A DNA stretch of 64,000 bases. Source: Prauserella alba. GTDB taxonomy: Bacteria > Actinomycetota > Actinomycetes > Mycobacteriales > Pseudonocardiaceae. Location: contig NZ_JAMTCH010000003.1 in NCBI RefSeq assembly GCF_024171735.1, positions 112,841 through 176,840 on the forward strand. Direction: 5' to 3'. Positions 44,631 through 53,147 of this stretch are shown one piece after another. The notes beneath the pieces are model-generated. The model searched no databases. It had not been told where the DNA came from and saw nothing but the letters and a program-made list of their open reading frames with translations. Positions within the stretch are counted from its first letter, which is position 1. Every line of letters starts with the position of its first letter. The translations under genes were made by a program, and so were the position numbers.

Positions 44631-46190
44631 GTGTTCGCTCAGGGCCAGCTGACCCGCTCGCCGGGTGTCGATCCGCGGAGCTTGACGTTCGCGGCGATCG
44701 ACCTCGAGACCACCGGGCTGGAGCCGGCCGAGGGAGCCCGGGTCTGCGAGATCGGGATCGTGCGGATGCGCGGTGACGGGGTGGTGCTCGACGAGTACTC
44801 GACACTGGTCAATCCGCAAACCCGGATCACCAACGACGAATACCACGACATCACCGATGTCGACGTGCAACTGGCACCGACGTTCGCCCAGATCTCCGGA
44901 GACGTTCTCGCGTATCTCGACGGCGCGATCGTGGTCAGCCACAACCTGGAGTACGAGGAGAAGTTCCTGGACGCCGAGTTCGGCAGGCTGGGCATTAAAC
45001 CCACAGGCGTACCGGGCCTGTGCACCCTGATTACTACTCGAGTGCAGCTCGACCAGTACGGCTACCGCCTCGGCAGCATGGTCAACCTGCTGACTGGCGA
45101 GTGGTCACCGGCCAGCCACTCCGCGCTCGGAGATGCGCGAGCGCTCGCAGCGGTACTGGCAGCGCTCATCGGAGAATCGCCGCAGCGCCTCGCCTGGTCC
45201 GGGCCGGCGCCCACGTCGCTGCCGCAGCTGCCCCGCGGCGGCCCGATCGCTCCGCGCGCAGCCGGCCTCCGTAAAGGCTCCGAAGGCTGGCTCGCGACGC
45301 TCACGGCACGATTGCCCTACATGCCGCAGCCGCCCGCACCGCGAGAGGACGGGCTCCGCGACTACCGGGCCATGCTCGGCCATGCCCTCGCCGACGGGAA
45401 AGTCGTCGGCGAGGAAGCCACGCAGCTGGCTACGCTCGCCGCCCGCGCAGGCCTGACGCAGCTTACAGCGCGGCGCGTCCACGAGAGTTTTCTGGCGGAA
45501 GCCCGAGCGAGAGCCGAGGCCGACGGCACGGTCACCACGACCGAATTGCGGGAGCTCCGGCGCGCGGCCAAGGAACTCGCCTCATCGCACCTCATCAGCG
45601 ACCTGGAGGAAGCAGCCGCCGCCGACCGGGCACGGCGCAACGGCCCACTCAAAGGCTGGCGTCTGCTGGCCATCGACGACTCGGCGGACACGTCCGACCT
45701 CATGGACTTCGCCGTCGGCCACGGCGCGACCTCGGCCGTCAACGTCACCAAGACCGTCAACCTGGTCATCACACACACGACTGACGACGACCCTCGCATC
45801 GGCAAGGCCCAGAGCATGGGTATCGACGTCGTGTCACCGGGCAAGGCCCGCGAGATCCTGGACGGAGAACTTGCAGCGGCGAGCAGCGGCCTGTTCGCGA
45901 ACGCCGAGGGCGAAGTCGTCGCCGAACAGCTCACCGCCGAACGCGAGGCGCAGAAGCAGGCAGCCGGGTCGGACTGGCACCAGTACTGGCGTCCCCGTGA
46001 ACTCACCCCCGCGGAGTACCGGGAACAGTTCATCGACCGCTACGACGACTGGGACGAACGGCGCATCGTGGTGCGGGTGCCCGCGAGCACGGCCCCCACG
46101 AGCAAACGCGGCGGCTGTGCCGTGGCCGCGGTCATGACTGCCACCGCTGCCGCCGGCGTTGTCGAAGTGCTTCGGCACGTCGTCGGCTGA
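44631..46190 (+). CDS. DEDDh exonuclease with TerB-like and BRCT-like regions
   Basis: The 519-residue protein begins with a DnaQ-type 3'-5' exonuclease: Exo I AIDLETTGLEP near residue 22, Exo II VSHNLEYEEKFL near 101 and Exo III HSALGDARAL near 160, giving all four acidic residues plus the His. A TerB-like helical region follows (YRAMLGHALADGKVVGEEATQLATLA, residues 245-320). A BRCT-like domain comes next (LKGWRLLAIDDSADTSDLM, with a later GIDVVSP, residues 340-415). GGAGG lies 6 bases before the GTG at 44631. It sits between drmMI copy 2 and drmA and is not a core DISARM gene, but may process phage DNA ends. Confidence 0.8.
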   Translation: MFAQGQLTRSPGVDPRSLTFAAIDLETTGLEPAEGARVCEIGIVRMRGDGVVLDEYSTLVNPQTRITNDEYHDITDVDVQLAPTFAQISGDVLAYLDGAIVVSHNLEYEEKFLDAEFGRLGIKPTGVPGLCTLITTRVQLDQYGYRLGSMVNLLTGEWSPASHSALGDARALAAVLAALIGESPQRLAWSGPAPTSLPQLPRGGPIAPRAAGLRKGSEGWLATLTARLPYMPQPPAPREDGLRDYRAMLGHALADGKVVGEEATQLATLAARAGLTQLTARRVHESFLAEARARAEADGTVTTTELRELRRAAKELASSHLISDLEEAAAADRARRNGPLKGWRLLAIDDSADTSDLMDFAVGHGATSAVNVTKTVNLVITHTTDDDPRIGKAQSMGIDVVSPGKAREILDGELAAASSGLFANAEGEVVAEQLTAEREAQKQAAGSDWHQYWRPRELTPAEYREQFIDRYDDWDERRIVVRVPASTAPTSKRGGCAVAAVMTATAAAGVVEVLRHVVG

Positions 46191-46500
46191 TCGCGTGACG
46201 ATCGACCGGCCGCACACCGGGTGTGGAACGAGCAGTGCACGTGGGCATGGTCAATGAACATGCTCACTGATGAGATGGCGGGCATGCTAGTGAGCATGCA
46301 GGGGGAGGACCCGTTGAAAGCTGGAGCCCGGCCCGGGCCGCATGCGCCGGATGAGCGTTTCCTAGCGGCTCCATATGTCGGTAGTAGGCGCGTTGAGTCA
46401 GCGCGGCACCGCTGGTCGGCGGCCGGCGAGACGGCGCAGTCCCCGAACTCGTGGTCAACGACCGGCCGCACGACGATCCTCGATGAAGGGGTACAGACCC
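46191..46500. other. Regulatory region upstream of drmA
   Basis: This 310-bp stretch holds no supported gene. It contains a cluster of CATGCT/AGCATG half-sites at 46259-46299, described separately. No strong -35/-10 pair is evident. The frame open from 46375 into drmA is Arg/Pro-rich and lacks a ribosome binding site. Confidence 0.5.
46259..46299. promoter_or_regulatory. Nested inverted repeats with CATGCT half-sites upstream of drmA
   Basis: CATGCTCACT (46259-46268) is the exact reverse complement of AGTGAGCATG (46289-46298). Inside the second part, GCATGCT (46282-46288) and AGCATGC (46293-46299) form another palindrome with 4 bases between. Three half-sites in 41 bases suggest an operator for a dimeric regulator of drmABC. 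Confidence 0.55.
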
Positions 46501-49500
46501 GTGACTGACCCGTCCGAACCGTTGTTCCCGAACCCGAACGGCGAGCAGACCGCGTTGGACACGTCGGGCGCCAAGCAGGAGCCGCATGCCGAACAATCGG
46601 CCGCATCACCCCTGGACCAGCCTCAGGAGTTCGCGGCAGCGAGTTCGTACCAGGTCCGCGACGAGTTTCAAGAGCTGATCGAGCGAGACCTCCTCGGCCC
46701 ATGGGCCGGCGAGTGGGAGGAGCTGCCGCGCGGTTCCAGCGGCCCGCGCGACCGGTACCTGGTGGGCATGCTCGGGCCGAAGTACGAACCTCGTTCCACC
46801 GTCGAGGCGGCCGACTCGATGTCCGGCGCCGACACCGAAGTGCAAGGTGACGGTGGCGAGGAAGGGGCAGGCGAGCTGCCCGAAGTGATCACGCCCCAGA
46901 ACCTCGGGCGCATCTGGGCCTCATCCATGGGTCTGTCGTGCTGTGTCGGGCAGGGCATCGACACCGTGGTGGTCACCGCCGAATGGGGTGAGTACGACAA
47001 GCGCGACAGCACCGACGAGGACGGCAACAAGCGCACCGTGTGGGGTCGGGAGCCGGTTTCCCACACCGTCGAGGTCAGGCTCACGGGGGAGTCCACCTTC
47101 ACCGTCCCACTGACGGCAGCCAGTATCAGCGAGCCGGGCGTGCAGCTGGTTGCCAAGGTCCGTTCCCGCGGTGCCAAACGCACCCTGGAACTGACCCTGG
47201 TCAACGGGCGGATGATCCCCGAAGGCTCCGGCACCGACTTCGCCTGGCTGTTCCAGGCCACGCTGACGGTCACCGCGATGGATGGCGCCGAGGCCGTCTT
47301 CCTCCCGATCGACGACCCCCTCGACGGGGACCACCCCGGAGAAGACGCTGAGGAAGCGCACCTGCGCCTGCTGTACCGCAACCAGCTCCAGTACGCCGCA
47401 GGACATAATGTCGCCGTCCATCCGCACGCCGAATCCGGTGCTCGGCGGGCCTACAAGCTGGAGACCATCTGGCTGCCCACCTACAACGTGCCCGCCACCG
47501 AGGCACCCAGCGGCGCTGGCACCCCGCTCGCCGGAACCGAGCTGTCCATGGACGCCCTCGCCGAGGCCGAGCCGGCGCAGCTCCGTACCGGGCTCGCTCC
47601 GCTCGTCGACGGCTACGCGAGGTGGCTCGACCAACGCGAAGGCGAGATCGGACAGCTCCCCGACAACTTGCGCAGGACCGCCGAATCAGCCGTCTTCACC
47701 GCACGCCGTGCCTGTGAGCGCATCCGAGCCGGTATCACGCTGCTGGCGGACCCGGCCTCGCCTGGACATGACGACGCACTGCGTGCCTTCCGCTTCGCCA
47801 ACCGGGCCATGGCCGCGCAACGGCGGCACACCGACGTCGGCAGAATCCGCGAGGACCCTGCCGTCAGCTACGCCGACGCCAAGGCCACGGTCGACGCGCG
47901 TGGAGCCGGCGCCGCCTCATGGCGGCCGTTTCAGCTTGCGTTCGTCCTGCTCAACCTGCCGTCGCTCGCCAACGTCGATCACCCAGAACGGGCAGCGAAC
48001 AGCGACGCAACTGTCGACCTGCTGTTCTTCCCCACGGGCGGTGGCAAGACCGAGGCATACCTGGGACTGACGGCGTTCACGTTCGCGATCCGCCGCTTGC
48101 AGGGCACCGTTGGAAGCGGTGAACAGGCGCGTGACGGTGCGGCTGGGGTCGCGGTATTGATGCGCTACACCCTTCGGCTGCTCACCGCGCAACAGTTTCA
48201 GCGCGCTGCCTCTCTCGTCTGCGCCGCTGAAGTGCTGCGCAGGGAAGACCCCGACACCTGGGGCGCCGAGCCGTTCCGCATCGGCCTCTGGGTCGGCGGC
48301 AGCGTCTCCCCGAACTGGGTGGACGAAGCATCCGACCAGATTGCGGAAGCCCGCGAAGCAGGCAGCGGAATGCGGGCCAACGTCCTGCAAACGCTTGCGT
48401 GCCCGTGGTGCGGTGCGGCGCTCCAAGCACACCGTGACCTGCACACGGACGCGGATGCCCGCCGCATCTACCTGTACTGTCCGAACGCCGAGGGCTCGCT
48501 CTCGTGCCCGTTCTCCCGCCCGCAGTCACCGGAAGGACTGCCCATCCTGACCGTGGATGAGGAGATCTACCGGCTAGTGCCGAGCCTGATCATCGCGACC
48601 GTGGACAAGCTCGCGCAGCTGCCGTGGAAGGGCTTCGCGGGCATGCTGTTCGGCCGCGTCCACCACTACTGCTCACGGCACGGGTATCGGCACGAGGACC
48701 TCGATCCTAAGGCCAAATGCGGTGGCAGGCACAACAAGACCAGCAAGCTCCCCGGCGTCACCAGTCGGCCGGTCGTGCCACTTCGGCCGCCGGACCTGAT
48801 CATCCAGGACGAGCTGCACCTTATTTCCGGCGCACTCGGCACGACGGTCGGGCTGTTCGAAGCCGCCGTGGACGAGTTGAGCAGCTGGACGACCCCCGCG
48901 GGCAACCGTGCCGCACCGAAGATCGTTGCCTCGACCGCCACGACGAAACGTGCAGCCGAGCAGGTCCGCGGTGTCTTCGCCCGCGGGCTGGAGATTTTTC
49001 CGCCACAGGTCACCGATGTGTCGGACACGTTCTTCTCCCGACAGGTGCCTGTCGACGAGACCAACCCCGGCCGTCGCTACCTCGGTGTCTGCGCGCACGG
49101 TGTGCGCCTGAAGTCCGCGGAGATCCGGATCGCAGAGATCCTGCTACTCGCCGGGCAGACCGTGTTCGACATGTACGGCCGGCCCGCGGACCCATACATG
49201 ACGATGGTCGGCTACTTCAACGCCACCCGGGAACTCGCCGGGATGCGCCGCTACCTCGACGACGACATCACCACGCGGGTACGGCGTCACGGCCGGATCC
49301 GCGGCATCTCCGACCGTCTCGGCGGCTCCACGTCCATGCTCACAGTGCAGGAACTGACGTCGCGCATCTCGTCCGGCGAGATCAGTAACGTGCTGAAACA
49401 CCTCGAAGTCGGTTTCGACCCCGACGTCGACACCAGCGCCCGCCGCCGGGCCATTGCCGACAACTGGCGGGAGGTGCTGAATGCTCGCACCAAGTCGTCG

Positions 49501-50391
49501 CGCGGAGGTCAGAACGACCCGGCCGCACATCCGCTCGCCGAACGTTCGCGAGACCGGCATCGCAGGGGCCGGCTTCCGGTCGACGCGGTGCTGGCGACGT
49601 CGATGCTCCAGGTGGGTGTCGACGTTTCCCGGTTCGGCCTGATGATGGTGACCGGCCAGCCGAAGAACACCGCGGAGTACATCCAGGCCTCGTCCCGGAT
49701 CGGCCGTGATCCGCGGCGACCTGGGCTGGTGGTGACGCTGTACAACTGGACACGACCCCGGGACCTCGCCCACTACGAGGACTTCGAGCACTACCACGCC
49801 ACCTTCTACCGCCAGGTCGAAGCGCTGTCCGTGACTCCGTACACGCGGCGCTCGCTCGACCGCGGCACCGCCGCGGCGTTCATCGCGGCGGTCCGGCACG
49901 CGGTCGAATCCCATTCCCGCAACGCGGACGCACACCAGGTCGACCTCGACGGGCCATTGGTGCGCGCCATCGCGGAGAGGATGCTTACCCGCGCCGAGAT
50001 CGTCTACGGGCAACGTGGCCGCGACTACCTCGCCGAGCGACTGGCTGCGCTGACCGACGTGTGGAAACAAGACAAGCAGCGTTCGACCCAGCTCGGCTAC
50101 GAGAATCAGACCGCGAAACAGCAGCTACTCACCGGCCTGCTGCACGCCCCGGGCGAGGGTCGCTGGCAGGAAACCACCGTCGCGCGCTCGATGCGTGAAA
50201 CCGAAAACGAGATCAACCTGCTCGTTCCCGGTGGCGACGAGCTGTATACGCCCACTTACAACGCTCCTGAATGGTCGTTCGGACCGCCCGACACCTCGAC
50301 ATCCGCGGAGACGAATCTCGAGGATGCGTCCGGAGATGAGCTCGGCGATGCGGCATGGAACCCGCCCGTGAATGGGGGAAGCAACCGATGA
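46501..50391 (+). CDS. drmA: DISARM helicase DrmA
   Basis: This 1296-residue superfamily 2 helicase has Walker A PTGGGKT at 511-517, Walker B QDELH near 769-773 (DELH in place of DEAH), the motif STATTKRA near 810, and a helicase C-terminal part with QASSRIGRDPRRPG. A zinc-ribbon-like CPWCG near 637 is present. DrmA works with DrmB as the core DISARM complex that loads on foreign DNA. I chose the GTG at 46501 because AAGGGG precedes it. Upstream frame to 46375 is low-complexity. The stop overlaps the drmB start (ATGA). Confidence 0.9.
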   Translation: MTDPSEPLFPNPNGEQTALDTSGAKQEPHAEQSAASPLDQPQEFAAASSYQVRDEFQELIERDLLGPWAGEWEELPRGSSGPRDRYLVGMLGPKYEPRSTVEAADSMSGADTEVQGDGGEEGAGELPEVITPQNLGRIWASSMGLSCCVGQGIDTVVVTAEWGEYDKRDSTDEDGNKRTVWGREPVSHTVEVRLTGESTFTVPLTAASISEPGVQLVAKVRSRGAKRTLELTLVNGRMIPEGSGTDFAWLFQATLTVTAMDGAEAVFLPIDDPLDGDHPGEDAEEAHLRLLYRNQLQYAAGHNVAVHPHAESGARRAYKLETIWLPTYNVPATEAPSGAGTPLAGTELSMDALAEAEPAQLRTGLAPLVDGYARWLDQREGEIGQLPDNLRRTAESAVFTARRACERIRAGITLLADPASPGHDDALRAFRFANRAMAAQRRHTDVGRIREDPAVSYADAKATVDARGAGAASWRPFQLAFVLLNLPSLANVDHPERAANSDATVDLLFFPTGGGKTEAYLGLTAFTFAIRRLQGTVGSGEQARDGAAGVAVLMRYTLRLLTAQQFQRAASLVCAAEVLRREDPDTWGAEPFRIGLWVGGSVSPNWVDEASDQIAEAREAGSGMRANVLQTLACPWCGAALQAHRDLHTDADARRIYLYCPNAEGSLSCPFSRPQSPEGLPILTVDEEIYRLVPSLIIATVDKLAQLPWKGFAGMLFGRVHHYCSRHGYRHEDLDPKAKCGGRHNKTSKLPGVTSRPVVPLRPPDLIIQDELHLISGALGTTVGLFEAAVDELSSWTTPAGNRAAPKIVASTATTKRAAEQVRGVFARGLEIFPPQVTDVSDTFFSRQVPVDETNPGRRYLGVCAHGVRLKSAEIRIAEILLLAGQTVFDMYGRPADPYMTMVGYFNATRELAGMRRYLDDDITTRVRRHGRIRGISDRLGGSTSMLTVQELTSRISSGEISNVLKHLEVGFDPDVDTSARRRAIADNWREVLNARTKSSRGGQNDPAAHPLAERSRDRHRRGRLPVDAVLATSMLQVGVDVSRFGLMMVTGQPKNTAEYIQASSRIGRDPRRPGLVVTLYNWTRPRDLAHYEDFEHYHATFYRQVEALSVTPYTRRSLDRGTAAAFIAAVRHAVESHSRNADAHQVDLDGPLVRAIAERMLTRAEIVYGQRGRDYLAERLAALTDVWKQDKQRSTQLGYENQTAKQQLLTGLLHAPGEGRWQETTVARSMRETENEINLLVPGGDELYTPTYNAPEWSFGPPDTSTSAETNLEDASGDELGDAAWNPPVNGGSNR

Positions 50392-52295
50392 GCACACATC
50401 ATCGCCGCCGTGTCGGCGCCGTGCGACCCAGCCATTTGATGTTCACCAGCGGGGTGGGCGCTCTCGTTGACCTGCCCAACTTCTCGGTACTGATCCGCGG
50501 TCTGGATGACTGGAACTACTCCGCCGTCGAAGGAAACGAAGCGTGCGGACCGATCGCCGAGCCACGACTGCTCGGAGCGGTCCGCGCGATCGCGGGTCCC
50601 AAGGTGAACGAGCTCCGTCCAGCCCCTTGGATGGACGGCATTGACACCGACCCAACGGGCTCCGCGTCCCGAGTCGGGGTGCCCACCATGCCGTTCCCAT
50701 CCTGGTTCCGCTGTACGGCGTGCAACGAGCTGGCCGCCCTCGATTCCCAGGTCTTCACGTTCGACAACTCCAAACCACGCCGCCCGCACGACGCGCGGTT
50801 CTTTCACCGGGACTGCGCCAAGAAGAAGTCCGGGCGGCCGTTGGCTGTGCCTGCCAGGTTCGTGTTGGCCTGCACTGCAGGACACCTCGACGAATTCCCT
50901 TACCGCGAGTTCGTGCATTCTGGCCAGGCTTGCCCGAAGACGCCTCAGCCGCGCATGCAGATGGACGACCAGGGTGGCAACCTCGGCGCGAACGTGTGGA
51001 TCCGCTGTGTCAGTTGCGATTCCCGCCGCAACATCCGTCAGGCGATGGGGCAGCGCGGCGAGGAAACCTTGCCGCGCTGCCGGGCGCGGCATCCGCACCT
51101 CGGGACTTTCGACCCCGCTGGGTGTGGTCCAGATATATCGCTCAAAGTCCTCGTGATCGGGGCTTCCAATCAATGGTTCGCGCAGACCTTGTCGGCCCTG
51201 TGGGTGCCGGAAACCACCGGCAGCGAGTTGGACAGCATCGTGGAACGCCACTGGGACGCCGTATCGCAACTACCGGTAGCGATGTATCAATTCGGCAGGG
51301 ACAACGTCCCCGCATTCCGCGAACTCGCCCGTTGGAGCGACGAAGAGATCAGCGGGGCTGTAGAGCGTGTACGAGCGGCCAAGCAGGAGGCCGACGACGG
51401 GCCGGAAGAAGGCTACCCGGATCTGCGTACCGCCGAATGGCAGGCGTTCACGGCGCAGCGGCTGGCGGATCCGATGGACGACTTCGCCTTACGGCGCCTC
51501 GACGATGGTGTGCCGGCTCCGCTCAAGGGTTACTACGAGGACGTCATCCAGGCAGAGCAGCTGCGCGAAGTGCGTGCGCTCGTCGGTTTCACTCGCCTCG
51601 ATTCGCCCGACCCGGACGACCCGAAGCTGGTGAAGGTCGCGCCACTGTCACGGGACAAGCCGAGCTGGGTGCCTGCCAGCGAGGTCCGCGGCGAGGGCGT
51701 GTTCCTGCGTGTTCCCGAAGACTTGCTTGCCCAGTGGGAACAGCGGGTGACTGACACGCGGGCCATGCGCCAGCATCGTGAGGCTTACGAACAGTTCCGT
51801 AAGAACCGCTATTCGGACCGGCTGCCCGGCAAGTTCGATCCGATGGCGTACTGGCCCGGCGAACGCTATATCGCACTGCACACGCTCTCGCACCTGCTCA
51901 TCCGCACCATCGCTCTCGAATGTGGATACAGCTCGGCCAGCCTGTCAGAACGGATCTACGCAGGAACAGAGGAAGACCCGCGTAGTGGCATCCTCATTTA
52001 CACCGCTGTTCCGGATGCCGAAGGAACGCTCGGTGGCTTAGTTTCCCAGGCCGAACCCGAGCAACTTGTGCGGATCACCCGCCGCGCCCTGCGTGACGCG
52101 ATGCGCTGCTCGTCCGACCCGCTTTGCGCGGAACGCCTGCCGCAGCCGCCTGCGGACTTCCTCCACGGCGCGGCGTGCCACGTATGCCTGTTCGTCTCGG
52201 AGACGACCTGTGAACGCGGCAACCGGTTCCTCGACCGCCGCTTCGTCGTCCCCATCAGTGATCCCGAACTGTCGTTGTTCCCCGGGGCACCGTGA
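50388..52295 (+). CDS. drmB: DISARM DUF1998 protein DrmB
   Basis: The 635-residue protein has a zinc-finger-like N-terminal part (FRCTACNEL near residue 105, then HRDCAKKK and ACTAGHLDEFPY). The DUF1998 domain lies in its C-terminal third (YIALHTLSHLLIRTIALECGYSSASLSERIY near 500). The final cysteine cluster is AACHVC and TTCERGN near 605-620. DrmB forms the complex with DrmA that recognises incoming DNA ends or 5' overhangs and is essential for DISARM. The ATG at 50388 overlaps the drmA stop, and drmC starts inside its own stop. Confidence 0.9.
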   Translation: MSTHHRRRVGAVRPSHLMFTSGVGALVDLPNFSVLIRGLDDWNYSAVEGNEACGPIAEPRLLGAVRAIAGPKVNELRPAPWMDGIDTDPTGSASRVGVPTMPFPSWFRCTACNELAALDSQVFTFDNSKPRRPHDARFFHRDCAKKKSGRPLAVPARFVLACTAGHLDEFPYREFVHSGQACPKTPQPRMQMDDQGGNLGANVWIRCVSCDSRRNIRQAMGQRGEETLPRCRARHPHLGTFDPAGCGPDISLKVLVIGASNQWFAQTLSALWVPETTGSELDSIVERHWDAVSQLPVAMYQFGRDNVPAFRELARWSDEEISGAVERVRAAKQEADDGPEEGYPDLRTAEWQAFTAQRLADPMDDFALRRLDDGVPAPLKGYYEDVIQAEQLREVRALVGFTRLDSPDPDDPKLVKVAPLSRDKPSWVPASEVRGEGVFLRVPEDLLAQWEQRVTDTRAMRQHREAYEQFRKNRYSDRLPGKFDPMAYWPGERYIALHTLSHLLIRTIALECGYSSASLSERIYAGTEEDPRSGILIYTAVPDAEGTLGGLVSQAEPEQLVRITRRALRDAMRCSSDPLCAERLPQPPADFLHGAACHVCLFVSETTCERGNRFLDRRFVVPISDPELSLFPGAP

Positions 52296-53065
52296 GCACG
52301 TTTGAGACGACCGCGACCGCCGCCGCACCTCACCTCGGTGCGGCGGCACTACGCGGCTTGGCGACGCGGATCGGAGCGGGCTGGCCCGCACACGCCGTGC
52401 TGGCCGAGCTCGGGTATGCGGCGGGCGAGTACGCCCGGCCGATCCTGCGCGTCCGGGAGTACGAAGGCGTTCCCGCGGCACAGGCAGCGGCTTTCCTGCG
52501 TGGCCTTGCTGCCGGGTACGCCGAGCAAAGCTCATCGGTCTCGGTGGAAACAGTGTGGAGCGGTCCTAGTACGCACTCCGTTCCGGTGCGGGCCACCGCG
52601 CAGGCGCTGATCCAGGTCGTCAATGAGGCGACAGCGGAGCTGCTGCTCATGACGTACTCGGGCCGGCGCCACGAACCATTGCGGGAAGCACTGTCGGCCG
52701 CTGTCGAACGTGGCGTCGAGATCACCGTTGTCGTGGAGACCTTGCAGGGAGCCGGAAGCGCGCTGGCCGGTCAAGAGCCCGCCGCGGCCTTCGCAGGGAT
52801 ATCGGGAGTACGACTGTGGCACTGGCCCGTAGCGCGGCGTACAGAGCCGCGGTCGAAGCTGCACGCCAAACTCGCGGTCGCCGACCGCCGTGTCCTGCTG
52901 GTCTCCAGCGCCAACCTCACGCAATCCGGGGTGGAGAAGAACATCGAGGCCGGCACGCTGGTACGAGGTGGCAGCGCACCTCCAAGGACCGCTGAGCACA
53001 TCCTCGAACTGCGTAACCGTGGGGTCTTGCAGCCGTTGGCAGTCGGCGCACAGGGGGCATCGTGA
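52292..53065 (+). CDS. drmC: DISARM phospholipase-D-family nuclease DrmC
   Basis: The 257-residue protein has one PLD HxK motif (H191-A-K193 with Asp198, in KLHAKLAVADRRVLLVSSANLTQSG), so it would need to dimerise for a full active site. The N-terminal half is helical. PLD-type nucleases of this family cut DNA without metal, and DrmC is the nuclease component of DISARM, not always required for protection. The start is GTG at 52292, overlapping the drmB stop by 4 bases. The operon's tight coupling ends here. 82 bases follow before the next gene. Confidence 0.9.
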   Translation: MSTFETTATAAAPHLGAAALRGLATRIGAGWPAHAVLAELGYAAGEYARPILRVREYEGVPAAQAAAFLRGLAAGYAEQSSSVSVETVWSGPSTHSVPVRATAQALIQVVNEATAELLLMTYSGRRHEPLREALSAAVERGVEITVVVETLQGAGSALAGQEPAAAFAGISGVRLWHWPVARRTEPRSKLHAKLAVADRRVLLVSSANLTQSGVEKNIEAGTLVRGGSAPPRTAEHILELRNRGVLQPLAVGAQGAS

Positions 53066-53082
53066 GTCTGTGGTTTGCCCGA

Positions 53083-53111
53083 TTGGAGCAAGATCATTCC
53101 ACCTGTAATGT
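53083..53111 (+). promoter_or_regulatory. Candidate promoter of the kinase operon
   Basis: TTGGAG (53083-53088) and TAATGT (53106-53111) are separated by 17 bases in an unusually A/T-rich stretch, with a start point near 53118. It would let the downstream genes be expressed apart from DISARM. Confidence 0.55.
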
Positions 53112-53147
53112 GGTAATTGTCGGGGTCACTGTGCATAGGAGGGTCGC

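Noticed and set aside
46375-46500. Earlier start for DrmA
   Set aside because: The added residues are Arg/Pro-rich without similarity, and the GTG at 46501 has a well-placed AAGGGG.
24687-53065. BREX (PglX/PglZ) or class 2 DISARM (DrmE, cytosine methylase)
   Set aside because: No PglZ phosphatase, BrxC or BrxL is present, and no DrmE or C5-methylase motifs are seen. DrmD plus an adenine methylase and drmABC fits class 1 DISARM.
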